Notes: generated from the letters alone by a model not told the origin. A DNA stretch of 64,000 nt from JABDJX01 sp039942715 (GCA_039942715.1 JBDVBY010000001.1:496001-560000); one strand, 5' to 3'; counted from the first letter of the stretch, positions 17,411 to 27,420 are shown. A program made the numbers and translations.

Positions 17411-17983
17411 ATGGACGACCTCGCGCAGTTTCTTCTGATCCTTGTTTTAGGCACCGCCGTTGCGGGCTGGCTTTTCACTGACACCCGCAATTTTGGGAAG
17501 GTGATGAAGATGTCGATCTCGTGGGGGCTGATTTTTTTGGCCACGATCGCAGCTATAGGCCTTTGGGAAGACACTAGCCGCAGTTTCTCACCGCAGCAAT
17601 CGATCCTAGAGGATGGCGCGCGCATCGAGGTGCCGCGCGACCCCTCAGGCCATTTTACCCTTGTCGTTGACGTAAACGGTGTACCCGTCGAGTTTCTGGT
17701 CGATACTGGCGCGACGGATGTTGTGCTAACGCGTGCAGATGCTGAACGGGTTGGCTTGGACCCTGATAACCTTGCCTTTATCGGCCGCGCGCGGACCGCC
17801 AATGGCACCGTCAACACTGCCTCAGCCACCGTTGGAAGCCTAAGTTTGGGTGCAATTAGATTTGAGAGGGCGCGTGTGTCGGTCAATGGGGGCGAGATGG
17901 ATCAATCGCTGTTGGGGATGAGCTTTTTAGGCCGTGTCGGGCGCCTAGAGATTGCCGACAACATACTGATTATCGAGCCTTAA
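17411..17983 (+). CDS. membrane-anchored retropepsin-like aspartic protease (TIGR02281 family)
   Basis: A protein of 190 residues with two N-terminal hydrophobic segments (about 4-20 and 32-50) and a C-terminal clan AA protease domain. The active site is DTGATDVVL, followed by the flap-like region and a late LLGMSFLGRVG. Such proteins act as homodimers, probably in the periplasm, and their targets are unknown in this group. A TTG-initiated reading from 17390 is possible; the ATG at 17411 is more likely. The stop overlaps the convergent holC by 4 bases. Confidence 0.85.
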   Translation: MDDLAQFLLILVLGTAVAGWLFTDTRNFGKVMKMSISWGLIFLATIAAIGLWEDTSRSFSPQQSILEDGARIEVPRDPSGHFTLVVDVNGVPVEFLVDTGATDVVLTRADAERVGLDPDNLAFIGRARTANGTVNTASATVGSLSLGAIRFERARVSVNGGEMDQSLLGMSFLGRVGRLEIADNILIIEP

Positions 17984-18438
17984 GCAGCGTCTGAAGACGC
18001 CTTTTTGACCCAAGAGCCGTTTTCTTCCGCCCAATACTCGGCCGCCAACCCCGCTTCGGTGACAGTACGCCACTGACCGCGCGCATGCTCGACCGCGCTT
18101 TCATCCGCGCCGTCAAACAAAATGCATACGCGTGCAAGGGCTTTGATCTCGTCTGGCGGTATCTCTGCGCCATCTACGCTCATGACGCAGGTTGCGCCGT
18201 TGGTCGTTTCGCCCGTTGTCAGCAAAACAGGCTGCTCTGCATCATGCAGCCCACCCGCCATGCCGTGAGGCAAGAAACCGTCGCCTTGCCAAAGATGTTG
18301 ATCAAGCCGCTCCAGCGTTTGTGCATTGGTGCCGCGCACTGCAACGCGCCAGCCAGCCCCAAGGGCCTTGCCCAGCAACACCGGAAGTGTCGCCTCTAGC
18401 GGGCGATCCTTTAGGTGATAGAAGAACGCTGCCCCCAT
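17980..18438 (-). CDS. holC: DNA polymerase III subunit chi
   Basis: Chi links the clamp loader to SSB. The 152-residue protein has the chi pattern: FYHLKDRPLEATLPVLLGKAL, the motif LDQHLWQGDGFLPHG, and QPVLLTTG. The position next to pepA is a conserved bacterial arrangement. Three bases separate it from the pepA stop, so the two are cotranscribed. No catalytic activity is expected. Confidence 0.95.
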   Translation of the reverse strand: MGAAFFYHLKDRPLEATLPVLLGKALGAGWRVAVRGTNAQTLERLDQHLWQGDGFLPHGMAGGLHDAEQPVLLTTGETTNGATCVMSVDGAEIPPDEIKALARVCILFDGADESAVEHARGQWRTVTEAGLAAEYWAEENGSWVKKASSDAA

Positions 18439-18441
18439 GGC

Positions 18442-19899
18442 TCAAGCCTCGTAAACATCTGCAATCAAACGGTTTAACGCACGAACACCCCACCCTGTCG
18501 CACCTTTGGGCGCAAGATCGGTTTCGCCCGAATGACTGGCAACCCCAGCGATATCAAGGTGAATCCATGGGGTTTCATCTTTGACAAACCGTTGCAGGAA
18601 TTGCGCCGCTGATACCGAGCCCGCTGGGCGGCCACCGATGTTTTTCATGTCCGCAATTCGGCTTTTCAAGAGCTTATCATATGCTGGAGCCAAAGGCATG
18701 CGCCACGCGCCTTCACCTTCGGCATCCGCTGCGTTCAAAAAGGCCTTCGTTAGCGCATCATCGTTGGAGAAAACGCCTGCGTTTTCATGGCCCAAGGCGA
18801 TCACAATGGCTCCGGTTAGTGTCGCAAGATCAATCATCGCAACCGGCGCAAAACGTTCTTGCGCATACCACATCACATCGCACAGAACGAGGCGACCTTC
18901 CGCGTCTGTGTTGATCACTTCGACCGTGTCACCTTTCATAGAAATCACCACGTCGCCCGGACGCTGCGCGCGTCCATCGGGCATGTTCTCTACCAGTCCA
19001 ACCAGACCGACGACATTGGCCCGCGCTTTGCGTTTTGCAAGCGTATGCATGGCGCCCGCAACAGTGCCGGCACCGCCCATGTCCATGGTCATTTCTTCCA
19101 TGCCCACAGCGGGTTTCAAAGAAATCCCACCGGTATCAAAGACAACGCCTTTGCCAACCAAAGCAACCGGCGCCTCATCACCTCCACCGTTCCACTGCAT
19201 CACGACGACCTTTGAGGGGCTTTCGCTGCCCTCGCCCACAGCCAGCAACGTGCGCATTCCAAGGGTCTCCAGCTCGGCTTCGTCCAGCACTTCAACTGTG
19301 ACGCCAAGCGCCTCAAGCCCTTGAAGACGCTCAGCAAATTCCGACGTGGTCAGAACGTTAGATGGCTCATTGACCAGATCACGGGTCCACCAAACACCTT
19401 CAGTGACAGCAGAAATTCCACCTGTTTCAATGTCGTCAGTTGTCATGACGGTGATATTGCCCGTTTTCGTTTTCGCCTCTGTTTTATGGTCATTGAATGC
19501 GTATGCACGCAAAGACGCGCCCTGCAGAATATCGCCTAACCCCTTCAAAGGCCCCGCTAAAACCAGTGCGTCGCCCTTTAACAAAACCTTGCCAATCGCT
19601 GACCCTGCTTTGCGCGCCAAGCTGCCTTTTGCGCGCCGCTCAAGCCGGATCACCACAACACCGTCCGCCGCAAGGCCCGTCGGATAAGACAACACCTGAC
19701 CATCGGCCTCTTTCATTTCTGCAAAGCTATCGCTTTCGACAAAGCGCGCCAAAGCGCCCTTCATCAACCGGTTTACTCGTCGTCCCATCTTATCAAGCTT
19801 GCCGTCGCCGGTCACAAAGACGGCGATATGCCCGGTTGCGGTTGCGATGGCATCAAGATCAGGCTCGATCACGGTAATTGTCGGGGCATTTTGCATCAA
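18442..19899 (-). CDS. pepA: leucyl aminopeptidase, M17 family
   Basis: A dizinc cytosolic aminopeptidase of 485 residues. The catalytic C-terminal domain has VGKGVVFDTGGISLKP, the M17 signature NTDAEGRLVLCD, and LATLTGA. Metal ligands (Lys in GKG, Asp in FDTGG, Asp and Glu in NTDAEGR) are in place. The N-terminal domain is shorter and divergent, as usual in alphaproteobacteria. The family can also bind DNA in E. coli; that cannot be judged here. It is the first gene of a pair with holC. Confidence 0.96.
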   Translation of the reverse strand: MMQNAPTITVIEPDLDAIATATGHIAVFVTGDGKLDKMGRRVNRLMKGALARFVESDSFAEMKEADGQVLSYPTGLAADGVVVIRLERRAKGSLARKAGSAIGKVLLKGDALVLAGPLKGLGDILQGASLRAYAFNDHKTEAKTKTGNITVMTTDDIETGGISAVTEGVWWTRDLVNEPSNVLTTSEFAERLQGLEALGVTVEVLDEAELETLGMRTLLAVGEGSESPSKVVVMQWNGGGDEAPVALVGKGVVFDTGGISLKPAVGMEEMTMDMGGAGTVAGAMHTLAKRKARANVVGLVGLVENMPDGRAQRPGDVVISMKGDTVEVINTDAEGRLVLCDVMWYAQERFAPVAMIDLATLTGAIVIALGHENAGVFSNDDALTKAFLNAADAEGEGAWRMPLAPAYDKLLKSRIADMKNIGGRPAGSVSAAQFLQRFVKDETPWIHLDIAGVASHSGETDLAPKGATGWGVRALNRLIADVYEA

Positions 19900-20039
19900 A
19901 AAGCGCTTTCGTTAGAGGCAAGTCTCCCAACACCTAATCCGGCGGCAAGCGGCTGACCAGTACTCAAACCGCGTCTTGGGTGTTTAACGCCAAGGAACTA
20001 TGGGCTAGCGTGCATTAAAGGCAATCGCGCAAGACGGTT

Positions 20040-21176
20040 ATGACAGGCAAGTTCGACAGATATATCCTCGCCCAGCTTTTGACCCTGTTTGGGTTCTTCG
20101 CGCTGGTGCTGGTGCTGGTTTACTGGGTCAATCGCGCGGTGGTGCTGTTTGATCAGTTGATCGCCAACGGGCAATCGGCTGCGGTGTTTCTTGAATTCAC
20201 CGCCCTCACGTTGCCAAACGTCATCCGCATCGTTTTGCCCATCGCAGCCTTCGCAGGCACGGTCTATGTGACCAACCGGCTGACGTCGGAAAGCGAGCTG
20301 GTTGTCGTACAAGCAACGGGATACTCGCCCTGGCGGTTGGCACGCCCGGTTTTGATGTTTGGCGTGATCGTGTTCATCTTTTCATCGATACTTGCACACC
20401 TTCTGGTGCCGATCAGCATTTCGCGTCTGACGGATCGCACTGCCGAAATTTCCGAAAACATGACCGCGCGCCTTCTTTCTGAAGGGCGCTTTTTGCATCC
20501 TGCCGATGGGGTCACCTTTTACATTCGCGAGATTTCCCCGCGCGGTGAGCTGAAAAATATCTTCCTTTCGGACGCGCGCGACACAGACCGCCGCATTACC
20601 TACACTGCGCGCGAGGCGCTTCTGATCCGTGGAGAAAATGCACCCACGCTCCTCATGCTGGACGGAATGGCGCAGGCTTATAGCGCGCAAAGCAAGCGGC
20701 TGTCGATCACACGATTTGACGATTTTGCCTTTGATCTGAACGGGCTTGTCGATGTGCTTTCCGCCGGCAGACGCCGACCGAACGAGCTTGGCACGCCTGC
20801 ACTTTTGCGCGCAAGCCAAGAGACGCAGGATTTGACCGGAGCCTCGCGCGCGGTGCTGATCGCCGAAGGGCACGAGCGGTTTTCAAATGCGCTCAATGGT
20901 CTTGTTGCGCCCTTGATTGGGTTTGCGGCATTGCTTGTGGGCGGCTTTTCACGCTTTGGCATCTGGCGGCAAATTCTTGGGGCGATTGGTGCGCTGATCG
21001 TGGTGCAAATGATCACCCAAGCCGGGCAAGGCGCCGTCCAATCTGACGCCAGCCTTTGGGTGATGGCCTATGCGGGGCCGTTTTTTGGACTGTGTTTAGC
21101 GTTTCTATTGTTGCTGATCGCCGCACGTCCTGCTTTGTTCAAACGCCGCCAGCGACACAGGAGCGGCGCGCTATGA
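20040..21176 (+). CDS. lptF: LPS export ABC permease LptF
   Basis: One of the two permeases of the LptB2FG complex that extracts lipopolysaccharide from the inner membrane. The 378-residue protein has three N-terminal and three C-terminal hydrophobic helices flanking a periplasmic jellyroll. The cytosolic coupling region VTNRLTSESELVVVQATGYS is characteristic. The start is 140 bases from the divergent pepA gene. It is the head of a run lptF-lptG-lptD-surA-pdxA-rsmA in one direction, all with gaps under 15 bases or overlaps. Confidence 0.96.
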   Translation: MTGKFDRYILAQLLTLFGFFALVLVLVYWVNRAVVLFDQLIANGQSAAVFLEFTALTLPNVIRIVLPIAAFAGTVYVTNRLTSESELVVVQATGYSPWRLARPVLMFGVIVFIFSSILAHLLVPISISRLTDRTAEISENMTARLLSEGRFLHPADGVTFYIREISPRGELKNIFLSDARDTDRRITYTAREALLIRGENAPTLLMLDGMAQAYSAQSKRLSITRFDDFAFDLNGLVDVLSAGRRRPNELGTPALLRASQETQDLTGASRAVLIAEGHERFSNALNGLVAPLIGFAALLVGGFSRFGIWRQILGAIGALIVVQMITQAGQGAVQSDASLWVMAYAGPFFGLCLAFLLLLIAARPALFKRRQRHRSGAL

Positions 21177-22270
21177 CGCTTCATTTTTACTTTGCCCGTC
21201 GGTTCCTGCGCAGCTTTTTCGCGGTCCTTTTGATCTTTTTCGCCGTCCTCATGCTGGTCGGGCTGATCGAGCAAATTCGAAGATATGGCGGGGGCGATGC
21301 TGGGTTTGGCACGCTAGTGATTTTGGCCATCCTGAGCGTACCCGAGAGCCTGTATCGGATTTTGCCGCTGATCATGATCCTTGCCACGCTTGCGCTTTTT
21401 CTTGGGCTGGCGCGCTCGTCTGAGCTGGTTGTTGCGCGCGCGGCCGGGCGCTCTGCCTTGCGCTCGCTGATCTCTCCACTAATTTTGGCGATGCTGATCG
21501 GCGTTTTTGCCGTGGCCCTTGGCAATCCGATCGTGGCGGGCACGCAAAAGCAATATGAGACAATGACCGCGCGCATTTCCGGCATTGCATCTACGCTTTC
21601 TGTCAGCGCCGAGGGGCTGTGGTTGCGCCAGGGCACCCGGCAAGGGCAAACCGTTATTCGTGCAAGCCAAGCCAATCTGGACGGCACGGTTTTGTTTGAT
21701 GTCACTTTCTTGGGGTATGACAGCGACGGGCGCCCCACGTACCGCATCGAAGCCGAGAAAGCCGCGCTTGTTGTTGGCGCATGGACGATCACCAACGCCA
21801 AGGAATGGCGCTTTGACACCGGCACGCAAATCCCCGAAGTCGATAGCTTTGAAACCCCGCAGATGAGCCTGGCCTCAAACCTGACAGCCAACCAAATCCG
21901 CGACAGTTTTGGCACGCCAAGCGCGATCCCGATCTGGGAATTGCCAGGGTTTATCAATCGTCTTGAGGCGGCAGGGTTCTCCGCGCGCGTGCACCGCACG
22001 TTCCTGCACATGGAACTGGCGCTGCCGATCCTTTTGGCGGCGATGGTGCTGGTGGGGGCTGGTTTTACCATGCGCCACACGCGTTTTGGGCGCACCGGCT
22101 CGATGGTGCTAATGGCGCTTGGGCTAGGGTTTGCGCTTTACTTTATTCGCAATTTCGCGGCCATTTTAGGTGAGAACGGGCAAATCCCGATCTTGTTGGC
22201 CGCGTGGGGCCCACCGATTGCCGCGGTGCTGCTCCCGGCGGGATTGTTACTGCATTTGGAAGACGGTTAG
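21173..22270 (+). CDS. lptG: LPS export ABC permease LptG
   Basis: Partner permease of LptF, 365 residues. The order of three helices, a periplasmic domain (about residues 125-260) and three helices is seen, with the coupling motif LARSSELVVARAAGRS. The ATG overlaps the lptF stop by 4 bases (ATGA), so an upstream in-frame extension to 21056 is rejected. lptD begins immediately after its stop, so the inner- and outer-membrane export components are made together. Confidence 0.96.
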   Translation: MTLHFYFARRFLRSFFAVLLIFFAVLMLVGLIEQIRRYGGGDAGFGTLVILAILSVPESLYRILPLIMILATLALFLGLARSSELVVARAAGRSALRSLISPLILAMLIGVFAVALGNPIVAGTQKQYETMTARISGIASTLSVSAEGLWLRQGTRQGQTVIRASQANLDGTVLFDVTFLGYDSDGRPTYRIEAEKAALVVGAWTITNAKEWRFDTGTQIPEVDSFETPQMSLASNLTANQIRDSFGTPSAIPIWELPGFINRLEAAGFSARVHRTFLHMELALPILLAAMVLVGAGFTMRHTRFGRTGSMVLMALGLGFALYFIRNFAAILGENGQIPILLAAWGPPIAAVLLPAGLLLHLEDG

Positions 22271-24376
22271 ATGGTAAGACGGTTTCTTTTCGCGCTGATT
22301 TTGGCTTTTGCCCCTGTTGCGGCAGCGGCGCAGGAATTGGCCACTCTGGTGGCTGACAACATCACAGTTGATCCCGCAGGCGTGGTGACGGCGACAGGCA
22401 ATGTCGAGGTGTTTTATCTGGGCCGCCAATTGCGCGCGCAATCGGTCAGCTACACACGCGACGGCGATCAGCTTACCTTTCAGGGCCCGATTTTGGTGAC
22501 TGACGCAAACGGCTCTGTGTTTACTGCAGATTCCGCGCAACTGGATCGAGATCTGCGCAACGGAGTTCTGACCTCCGCTCGGCTTGTGCTGGATCAACAG
22601 CTTCAAATCGCCGCCAGTGAGATTGCGCGTGTTGGCAATCGCTACACGCGGCTTGATCGCGCGGTCGCCTCGGCCTGTCAGGTTTGTGCGTCAAACCCCA
22701 CGCCGCTTTGGGAAATTCGAGCATCGCGTGTGATCCATGATGCGCAAGGTCAGCAGCTCTATTTTGAGAACGCCCAAGTGCGCGTTGCCGGTGTGCCGAT
22801 CTTTTATGTGCCGCGCCTGCGCCTGCCCGACCCCAGCCTCAGCCGCGCCACAGGCGTTCTTATTCCGAGGTTTCAGCAATCAACTGAGCTTGGGACCGGG
22901 GTCAAGCTGCCCTACTTTATCGCGCTTGGGGATCATGCCGATTTGACGGTGACGCCTTATGTCTCGTCGGCAACCCGCACCGTTGAATATCAGTACCGCC
23001 AGTTGCTGCGCCGGGGCGAGATCACCTTTGACGGCGCTGTGACAGACGACAATCTTGAGGGGGGGCGTGGGTATTTCTTTGGCAACGCGCGCTACGATTT
23101 ACCGCGCGGGTTTGTGGCCCATGCACAGTTAGAGTTTGTCTCTGATCCGGGGTATTTGTTCACCTATGACTATTCCGACAAAGACCGTCTGACCAACGAG
23201 CTTTCCTTTACCCGTGTGCGCCGGAAGGATGTGTTTCGCGCCGGGGTTACCGAGTACCGCACATTGCGCGCGTCCGAAATTCCGATCCGCGACACCTTGC
23301 CCGACCGCTTTGTCGAAGTGTCCTATACCCGCGACATACCGCAACTGTCGTTTGGTGGTCGTACCGATCTGTCGCTGGATGCGATCTCGATCATTCGCCC
23401 TTCATCAGTAGACATAGACGGGCGCGATGTCAGCCGGATTGGGGCTTCGCTGGATTGGCAACGCACATGGGTCCTGCCAGAAGGGATCGTCGCAAATGCC
23501 GAACTTGGCGCGCAAATGGATGCCTACAACATCGAACAGGACAGCACGTTTCGCACAACGCTTACGCGCTTTGTGCCACGCGCAGCGGTCGAGCTACGTT
23601 GGCCGTTTTCGCGCCGCACCTCTGATGGCTCTACAGAAGTGATCGAGCCGATCCTGCGTATTGATGTGGCCAATGCAGGTGGCGACGACGTGCCCCTTGC
23701 TGACAGCACCGTGGTTGAGTTTGACGAAGCCAACCTCTTTGCCGCCACGCGCTATCCCGGCAAGGACGGTGTCGAAGATGGAACGCGCATTGCAGCGGGT
23801 CTGGTTTGGAAGCGTTCGGGCCCGCGCGGGTGGCAGGGCGATCTGGCGTTTGGGCGTGTGGTCAATCTGGACGGCGATCTAGGTTTTGCGGATGGCACCG
23901 GACTGACCGGCGATCAATCCGAGTGGTTGGTGGCTGCGCGTCTTAGCTTTGGCAATGATCTGTCGCTGGTCAGCCGGCTCTTGTTTGATGAGTCTGTGAA
24001 ATTCACCCTGACCGAAACCCGCGTGGATTGGCAGGCCGAGCGCTTTGGTCTGTCATCAAGCTATATCTTTGCAGAACCCGAGCCAGCCGAAGGGCGTGAT
24101 GTGCGCCTTTCAGAATGGTCCTTTGACGGGAGTTTTGATGTTACCCAGTCTTGGACTGCGAAAACCAATTGGCGCTATGACTTCGAAGCCGACAAAGCCA
24201 CGCGTGCAGGGATCGGTTTAGGGTATCAAAACGAGTGTATTGACGTTGAACTTTCGCTCTCGCGCCGCTTCGCGACCTCGACTAGTATTGACCCAACAAC
24301 AGATTTCGGGTTTCGCGTCTCTCTCAACGGTGTTGGCGGGCGCACAGGCCCGGCGCGCAACAAGTGCAGAGGATAA
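22271..24376 (+). CDS. lptD: LPS assembly outer membrane protein LptD
   Basis: Inserts LPS into the outer leaflet with LptE. The 701-residue protein has a signal peptide (about residues 1-20), an N-terminal LptA-like OstA domain (LVADNITVDPAGVVTATGNV) and a long barrel. Cysteine pairs occur at ACQVC after the OstA domain and near the end (ECIDVEL and NKC), consistent with the disulphide pattern that links plug and barrel. Length fits alphaproteobacterial LptD. No lptE is visible in the window. Confidence 0.96.
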   Translation: MVRRFLFALILAFAPVAAAAQELATLVADNITVDPAGVVTATGNVEVFYLGRQLRAQSVSYTRDGDQLTFQGPILVTDANGSVFTADSAQLDRDLRNGVLTSARLVLDQQLQIAASEIARVGNRYTRLDRAVASACQVCASNPTPLWEIRASRVIHDAQGQQLYFENAQVRVAGVPIFYVPRLRLPDPSLSRATGVLIPRFQQSTELGTGVKLPYFIALGDHADLTVTPYVSSATRTVEYQYRQLLRRGEITFDGAVTDDNLEGGRGYFFGNARYDLPRGFVAHAQLEFVSDPGYLFTYDYSDKDRLTNELSFTRVRRKDVFRAGVTEYRTLRASEIPIRDTLPDRFVEVSYTRDIPQLSFGGRTDLSLDAISIIRPSSVDIDGRDVSRIGASLDWQRTWVLPEGIVANAELGAQMDAYNIEQDSTFRTTLTRFVPRAAVELRWPFSRRTSDGSTEVIEPILRIDVANAGGDDVPLADSTVVEFDEANLFAATRYPGKDGVEDGTRIAAGLVWKRSGPRGWQGDLAFGRVVNLDGDLGFADGTGLTGDQSEWLVAARLSFGNDLSLVSRLLFDESVKFTLTETRVDWQAERFGLSSSYIFAEPEPAEGRDVRLSEWSFDGSFDVTQSWTAKTNWRYDFEADKATRAGIGLGYQNECIDVELSLSRRFATSTSIDPTTDFGFRVSLNGVGGRTGPARNKCRG

Positions 24377-24380
24377 CGAC

Positions 24381-25592
24381 GTGTTTGAACGATTGATCAC
24401 CCGGTGGGCTGCTATCGCAGTAATTGCCTTGGTGGGTTTCAGCGAAACTTCCCACGCGCAGTCGCGCTTTTCGCCTGAACTTCAGGTCGGCGACAGCATC
24501 ATTACGCGATATCAGATTGATCAGCGCACGCGGTTTTTAGGTCTATTGGGCGCGCCCGGCGATCCTCGACTTTTGGCGCGCGAGCAGTTGATTAACGAAG
24601 CGGTGCAATTTTCTGCTGCGCGCGAGGCGGGCATTGAGCTGTCGGACGAAGAAGTGGCTGCGGGTACCGAAGAATTTGCTGCGCGGGCCAATCTAACGGC
24701 CGAACAGTTCATCACCGCTTTGGGCCAGAACGGGGTTGAGGCAGAAACGTTCCGCGACTTTGTCAGCGCAGGCGTGGCATGGCGTAACTTTGTGCGGGCA
24801 GAATACGGCGAAGCCTCCCGCAACACGGTGACCCAAGCGCAAACGTCTCGCGTGCTGGCCCGTACCGGTACTGAAGGTGGCACGCGTGTACTTATTTCAG
24901 AGATCCTGCTCCCAAAAAACACACCGGAAACTGCAGCGGCTTCGCGCGCGCGCGCCGCACAGATCTCGCAAGTGCAAGACGAGGCTGCTTTTTCCGCCGC
25001 GGCCCGGCGGTTTTCGGTCTCGGGGTCGTCACAAGGTGGTGGCGAGTTAAACTGGATCGACCAACGCAATCTGCCCGATGAGGTCGGCGCAGTCGTCTCT
25101 CGACTATCGCCCGGTCAGATCAGTCGCCCCGTTGAGTTAGAAACTTCAATTGCTGTGTTCTTGATGCGTGACCGCGAGATCGTTGCCGCCGGCACGCCCG
25201 AAACACTGTTGATCGACTATGCCATTTACACCGCCGCCAACGCTCAGGACGCTGCCAGTGTACAGGCGCGCGTTGACACCTGTGATGATTTTTATGGGAT
25301 TGCCAAAGGGTTGCCCGAAAGCCGACTGATCCGTGAGGCGCAACCTTCAAACCAAATACCTGCTGCGGTGCGCGCTGAAATCGGAGCACTGGATGCGGGC
25401 GAAACAACGGTGATCTCGCGCGGCGGTTTGGCCGCCGTTTTGATGCTGTGTGCACGTACGCCATCGCAGGAAAGCACCGTCGATCTTGAGATTATCGGCA
25501 ACCGATTGCTGAATGCACGTCTTGGCTCGACGGCGGCGAACGAGCTGGCCAACTTGCGCGTAAACACGATCATCATTGATCTGACCCAGTAA
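24381..25592 (+). CDS. surA: SurA-like periplasmic chaperone/peptidyl-prolyl isomerase
   Basis: A protein of 403 residues from a GTG at 24381, four bases after the lptD stop; GGAT precedes it. The signal peptide (residues 1-27, ending SHA) is followed by an N-terminal SurA chaperone domain, then a parvulin domain around residues 170-270 (FSVSGSSQGGGELNWI, LSPGQISRPVE), then a variable domain with two cysteines. SurA folds barrel proteins such as LptD, which explains the context. An in-frame extension to 24240 lies inside lptD and is not used. Confidence 0.92.
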   Translation: MFERLITRWAAIAVIALVGFSETSHAQSRFSPELQVGDSIITRYQIDQRTRFLGLLGAPGDPRLLAREQLINEAVQFSAAREAGIELSDEEVAAGTEEFAARANLTAEQFITALGQNGVEAETFRDFVSAGVAWRNFVRAEYGEASRNTVTQAQTSRVLARTGTEGGTRVLISEILLPKNTPETAAASRARAAQISQVQDEAAFSAAARRFSVSGSSQGGGELNWIDQRNLPDEVGAVVSRLSPGQISRPVELETSIAVFLMRDREIVAAGTPETLLIDYAIYTAANAQDAASVQARVDTCDDFYGIAKGLPESRLIREAQPSNQIPAAVRAEIGALDAGETTVISRGGLAAVLMLCARTPSQESTVDLEIIGNRLLNARLGSTAANELANLRVNTIIIDLTQ

Positions 25593-25604
25593 GGGGCGAA
25601 CCTT

Positions 25605-26582
25605 ATGACCACTGGTGTCGCTCCTATTGCCCTGACCTGTGGCGACCCATCGGGGATCGGTCCTGAATTGGCGCACAAGGCGTTCCGGGACCTGCGTGGC
25701 AGCGTACCATTCTTTTTGATTGGCGATCCAAACCATTTTGAGGGCGCTGCAATTACAACGATCGACACGCCCGCAGAAGCAGAGCGCGCGCAAACACTGC
25801 CTGTTCTGGCGCACCCCTTCGCCGCTCCAGCCATGCCGGGTTCGCCTGCGCCCGCCAATGCCAAAGGCGTTGTCGAAGTGATAGAACGCGCGGTTGGTTT
25901 GGTTCTTGACGGACAAGCATCTGCCATCTGCACCGCGCCGATTTCAAAAAAAGAATTGGTGGATCACGCAGCGTTTGCCTTTCCCGGCCATACTGAATTT
26001 CTCGCCCATCTAGGCGGCGTTGAGAATGTGGTGATGATGCTGGCCGCCGACGAATTAAAAGTCGTGCCCGCAACCATTCACATTCCCCTTACAGACGTCC
26101 CACGCGCTCTTACAAAAGCAGGCTTGGAGACAACGATACGCATCACAGCCGCGGCCTTGACGCGCGACTTCGGCGTCAAAAAGCCCCGCATCGCTATCGC
26201 TGGATTGAACCCACACGCGGGCGAAGGTGGTATGTTGGGCAGTGAAGAACTGGCGTTAATTGCACCGCTTTGTGATCGTCTGCGCGCCGAGGGCTTTGAC
26301 ATAGCGGGCCCTCTTCCTGCTGATACGATGTTTCACGCGGGCGCGCGCCAAGCCTATGACGTCGCGATTGCGATGTACCACGACCAAGCGCTGATCCCGA
26401 TCAAAACACTGGCCTTTGACCGCGGTGTGAACGTGACCCTTGGGTTGCCATTCGTGCGCACCTCGCCCGACCACGGAACGGCGTTTGATATCGCAGGCAA
26501 AGGCACTGCAGACGCAACATCGCTGATCGAAGCGTTGAAGTTGGCGCAAAAGATGGCGCAAGCCCGCGCGAACACCCCATGA
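25605..26582 (+). CDS. pdxA: 4-hydroxythreonine-4-phosphate dehydrogenase
   Basis: An NAD-dependent step of pyridoxal 5'-phosphate synthesis. The 325-residue protein has the PdxA pattern, with TCGDPSGIGPEL at the N-terminus, metal-binding His in PGHTEFLAHL, His in GLNPHAGEGG and the terminal MYHDQALIPIK plus RTSPDHGTAFD. The position between surA and rsmA is conserved across proteobacteria. Its stop overlaps rsmA by 4 bases. No other vitamin B6 gene is in the window. Confidence 0.97.
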   Translation: MTTGVAPIALTCGDPSGIGPELAHKAFRDLRGSVPFFLIGDPNHFEGAAITTIDTPAEAERAQTLPVLAHPFAAPAMPGSPAPANAKGVVEVIERAVGLVLDGQASAICTAPISKKELVDHAAFAFPGHTEFLAHLGGVENVVMMLAADELKVVPATIHIPLTDVPRALTKAGLETTIRITAAALTRDFGVKKPRIAIAGLNPHAGEGGMLGSEELALIAPLCDRLRAEGFDIAGPLPADTMFHAGARQAYDVAIAMYHDQALIPIKTLAFDRGVNVTLGLPFVRTSPDHGTAFDIAGKGTADATSLIEALKLAQKMAQARANTP

Positions 26583-27418
26583 GCGCGAATGATACGCTCC
26601 CGCCTCTGCGCGATGTGATCAACACCCATGGGCTGTCGGCGCGAAAATCTTTGGGGCAGAATTTTCTGTTGGACCTAAACCTAACGGCAAAAATCGCGAG
26701 ATCTTCAGGCGACCTAAGCGGCTGCGATGTGCTTGAAATTGGTCCTGGTCCCGGAGGGCTAACACGAGGGCTTTTGGCCGAAGGTGCGCGGCGTGTCTTT
26801 TCGATAGAAAAAGACGCGCGGTGTTTGCCTGCTTTGGAACAGATCCGTGCGGCCTACCCCGACCGGCTTGAGATCGTCGAAGGCGATGCGCTTGAGTTTG
26901 ATGCGACCACGCGTCTGACCCCACCGATCCGCATCATCGCCAACCTGCCCTATAACGTCGGCACCGAGCTTTTGACCCGCTGGCTTGATCCGCCCGAGTG
27001 GCCGCCGTTCTGGGAAAGCCTGACACTGATGTTCCAAAAAGAAGTGGCCGAGCGGATCGTGGCGAAACCGGGTTCCAAAGCCTATGGGCGTCTTGCGATC
27101 TTGGCCGCTTGGCGCTCGGATGCGCGCATTGTAATGGATCTGTCGCCGCAAGCCTTCACTCCGCCGCCAAAGGTGCATTCTGCTGTGGTCCATCTCACCG
27201 CCCTGCCCGCGCCGCGCTTTCCAGCGGATGGAAAAACGCTTTTGTCACTCGTTGCGCGCGCCTTTGGCCAACGTCGCAAAATGCTGCGCGCCTCACTTAA
27301 AGGACTGGCTCCTGACATCGAAGACCGGTTGCTGGCCGCAGGAATTCAGCCGACGGATCGGGCAGAAACGGTGGATTTGGAAAGATTTTGCGCGCTTGCG
27401 CGTAATTTGAAAGCCTAA
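26579..27418 (+). CDS. rsmA: 16S rRNA (adenine1518/1519-N6) dimethyltransferase
   Basis: Also called ksgA. The 279-residue enzyme dimethylates two adenosines in the 16S rRNA 3' hairpin. The KKSLGQNF-like motif (ARKSLGQNFLLD), SAM-binding EIGPGPGGLTRGLL and catalytic NLPYNVGTELL are all present. It ends the plus-strand run beginning with lptF. The stop is two bases from the convergent DUF4167 stop, with no hairpin between, so termination must occur inside the neighbouring gene. Confidence 0.97.
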   Translation: MSANDTLPPLRDVINTHGLSARKSLGQNFLLDLNLTAKIARSSGDLSGCDVLEIGPGPGGLTRGLLAEGARRVFSIEKDARCLPALEQIRAAYPDRLEIVEGDALEFDATTRLTPPIRIIANLPYNVGTELLTRWLDPPEWPPFWESLTLMFQKEVAERIVAKPGSKAYGRLAILAAWRSDARIVMDLSPQAFTPPPKVHSAVVHLTALPAPRFPADGKTLLSLVARAFGQRRKMLRASLKGLAPDIEDRLLAAGIQPTDRAETVDLERFCALARNLKA

Positions 27419-27420
27419 GC

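Noticed and set aside
18121..18140. Second copy of the LacI-type palindrome (TGCATACGCGTGCA)
   Set aside because: It has mismatches to TTGCATACGTATGCAA and lies inside the holC coding region, so it is probably chance.
18581..19324. A 247-codon plus-strand frame opposite pepA
   Set aside because: PepA is complete with all metal ligands; the opposite translation is Ser/Thr/Pro-rich without any domain.
21187..22095. A 302-codon minus-strand frame opposite lptG
   Set aside because: Its Ser/Arg/Ala-rich translation is typical of GC-rich antisense frames and lptG is certain.
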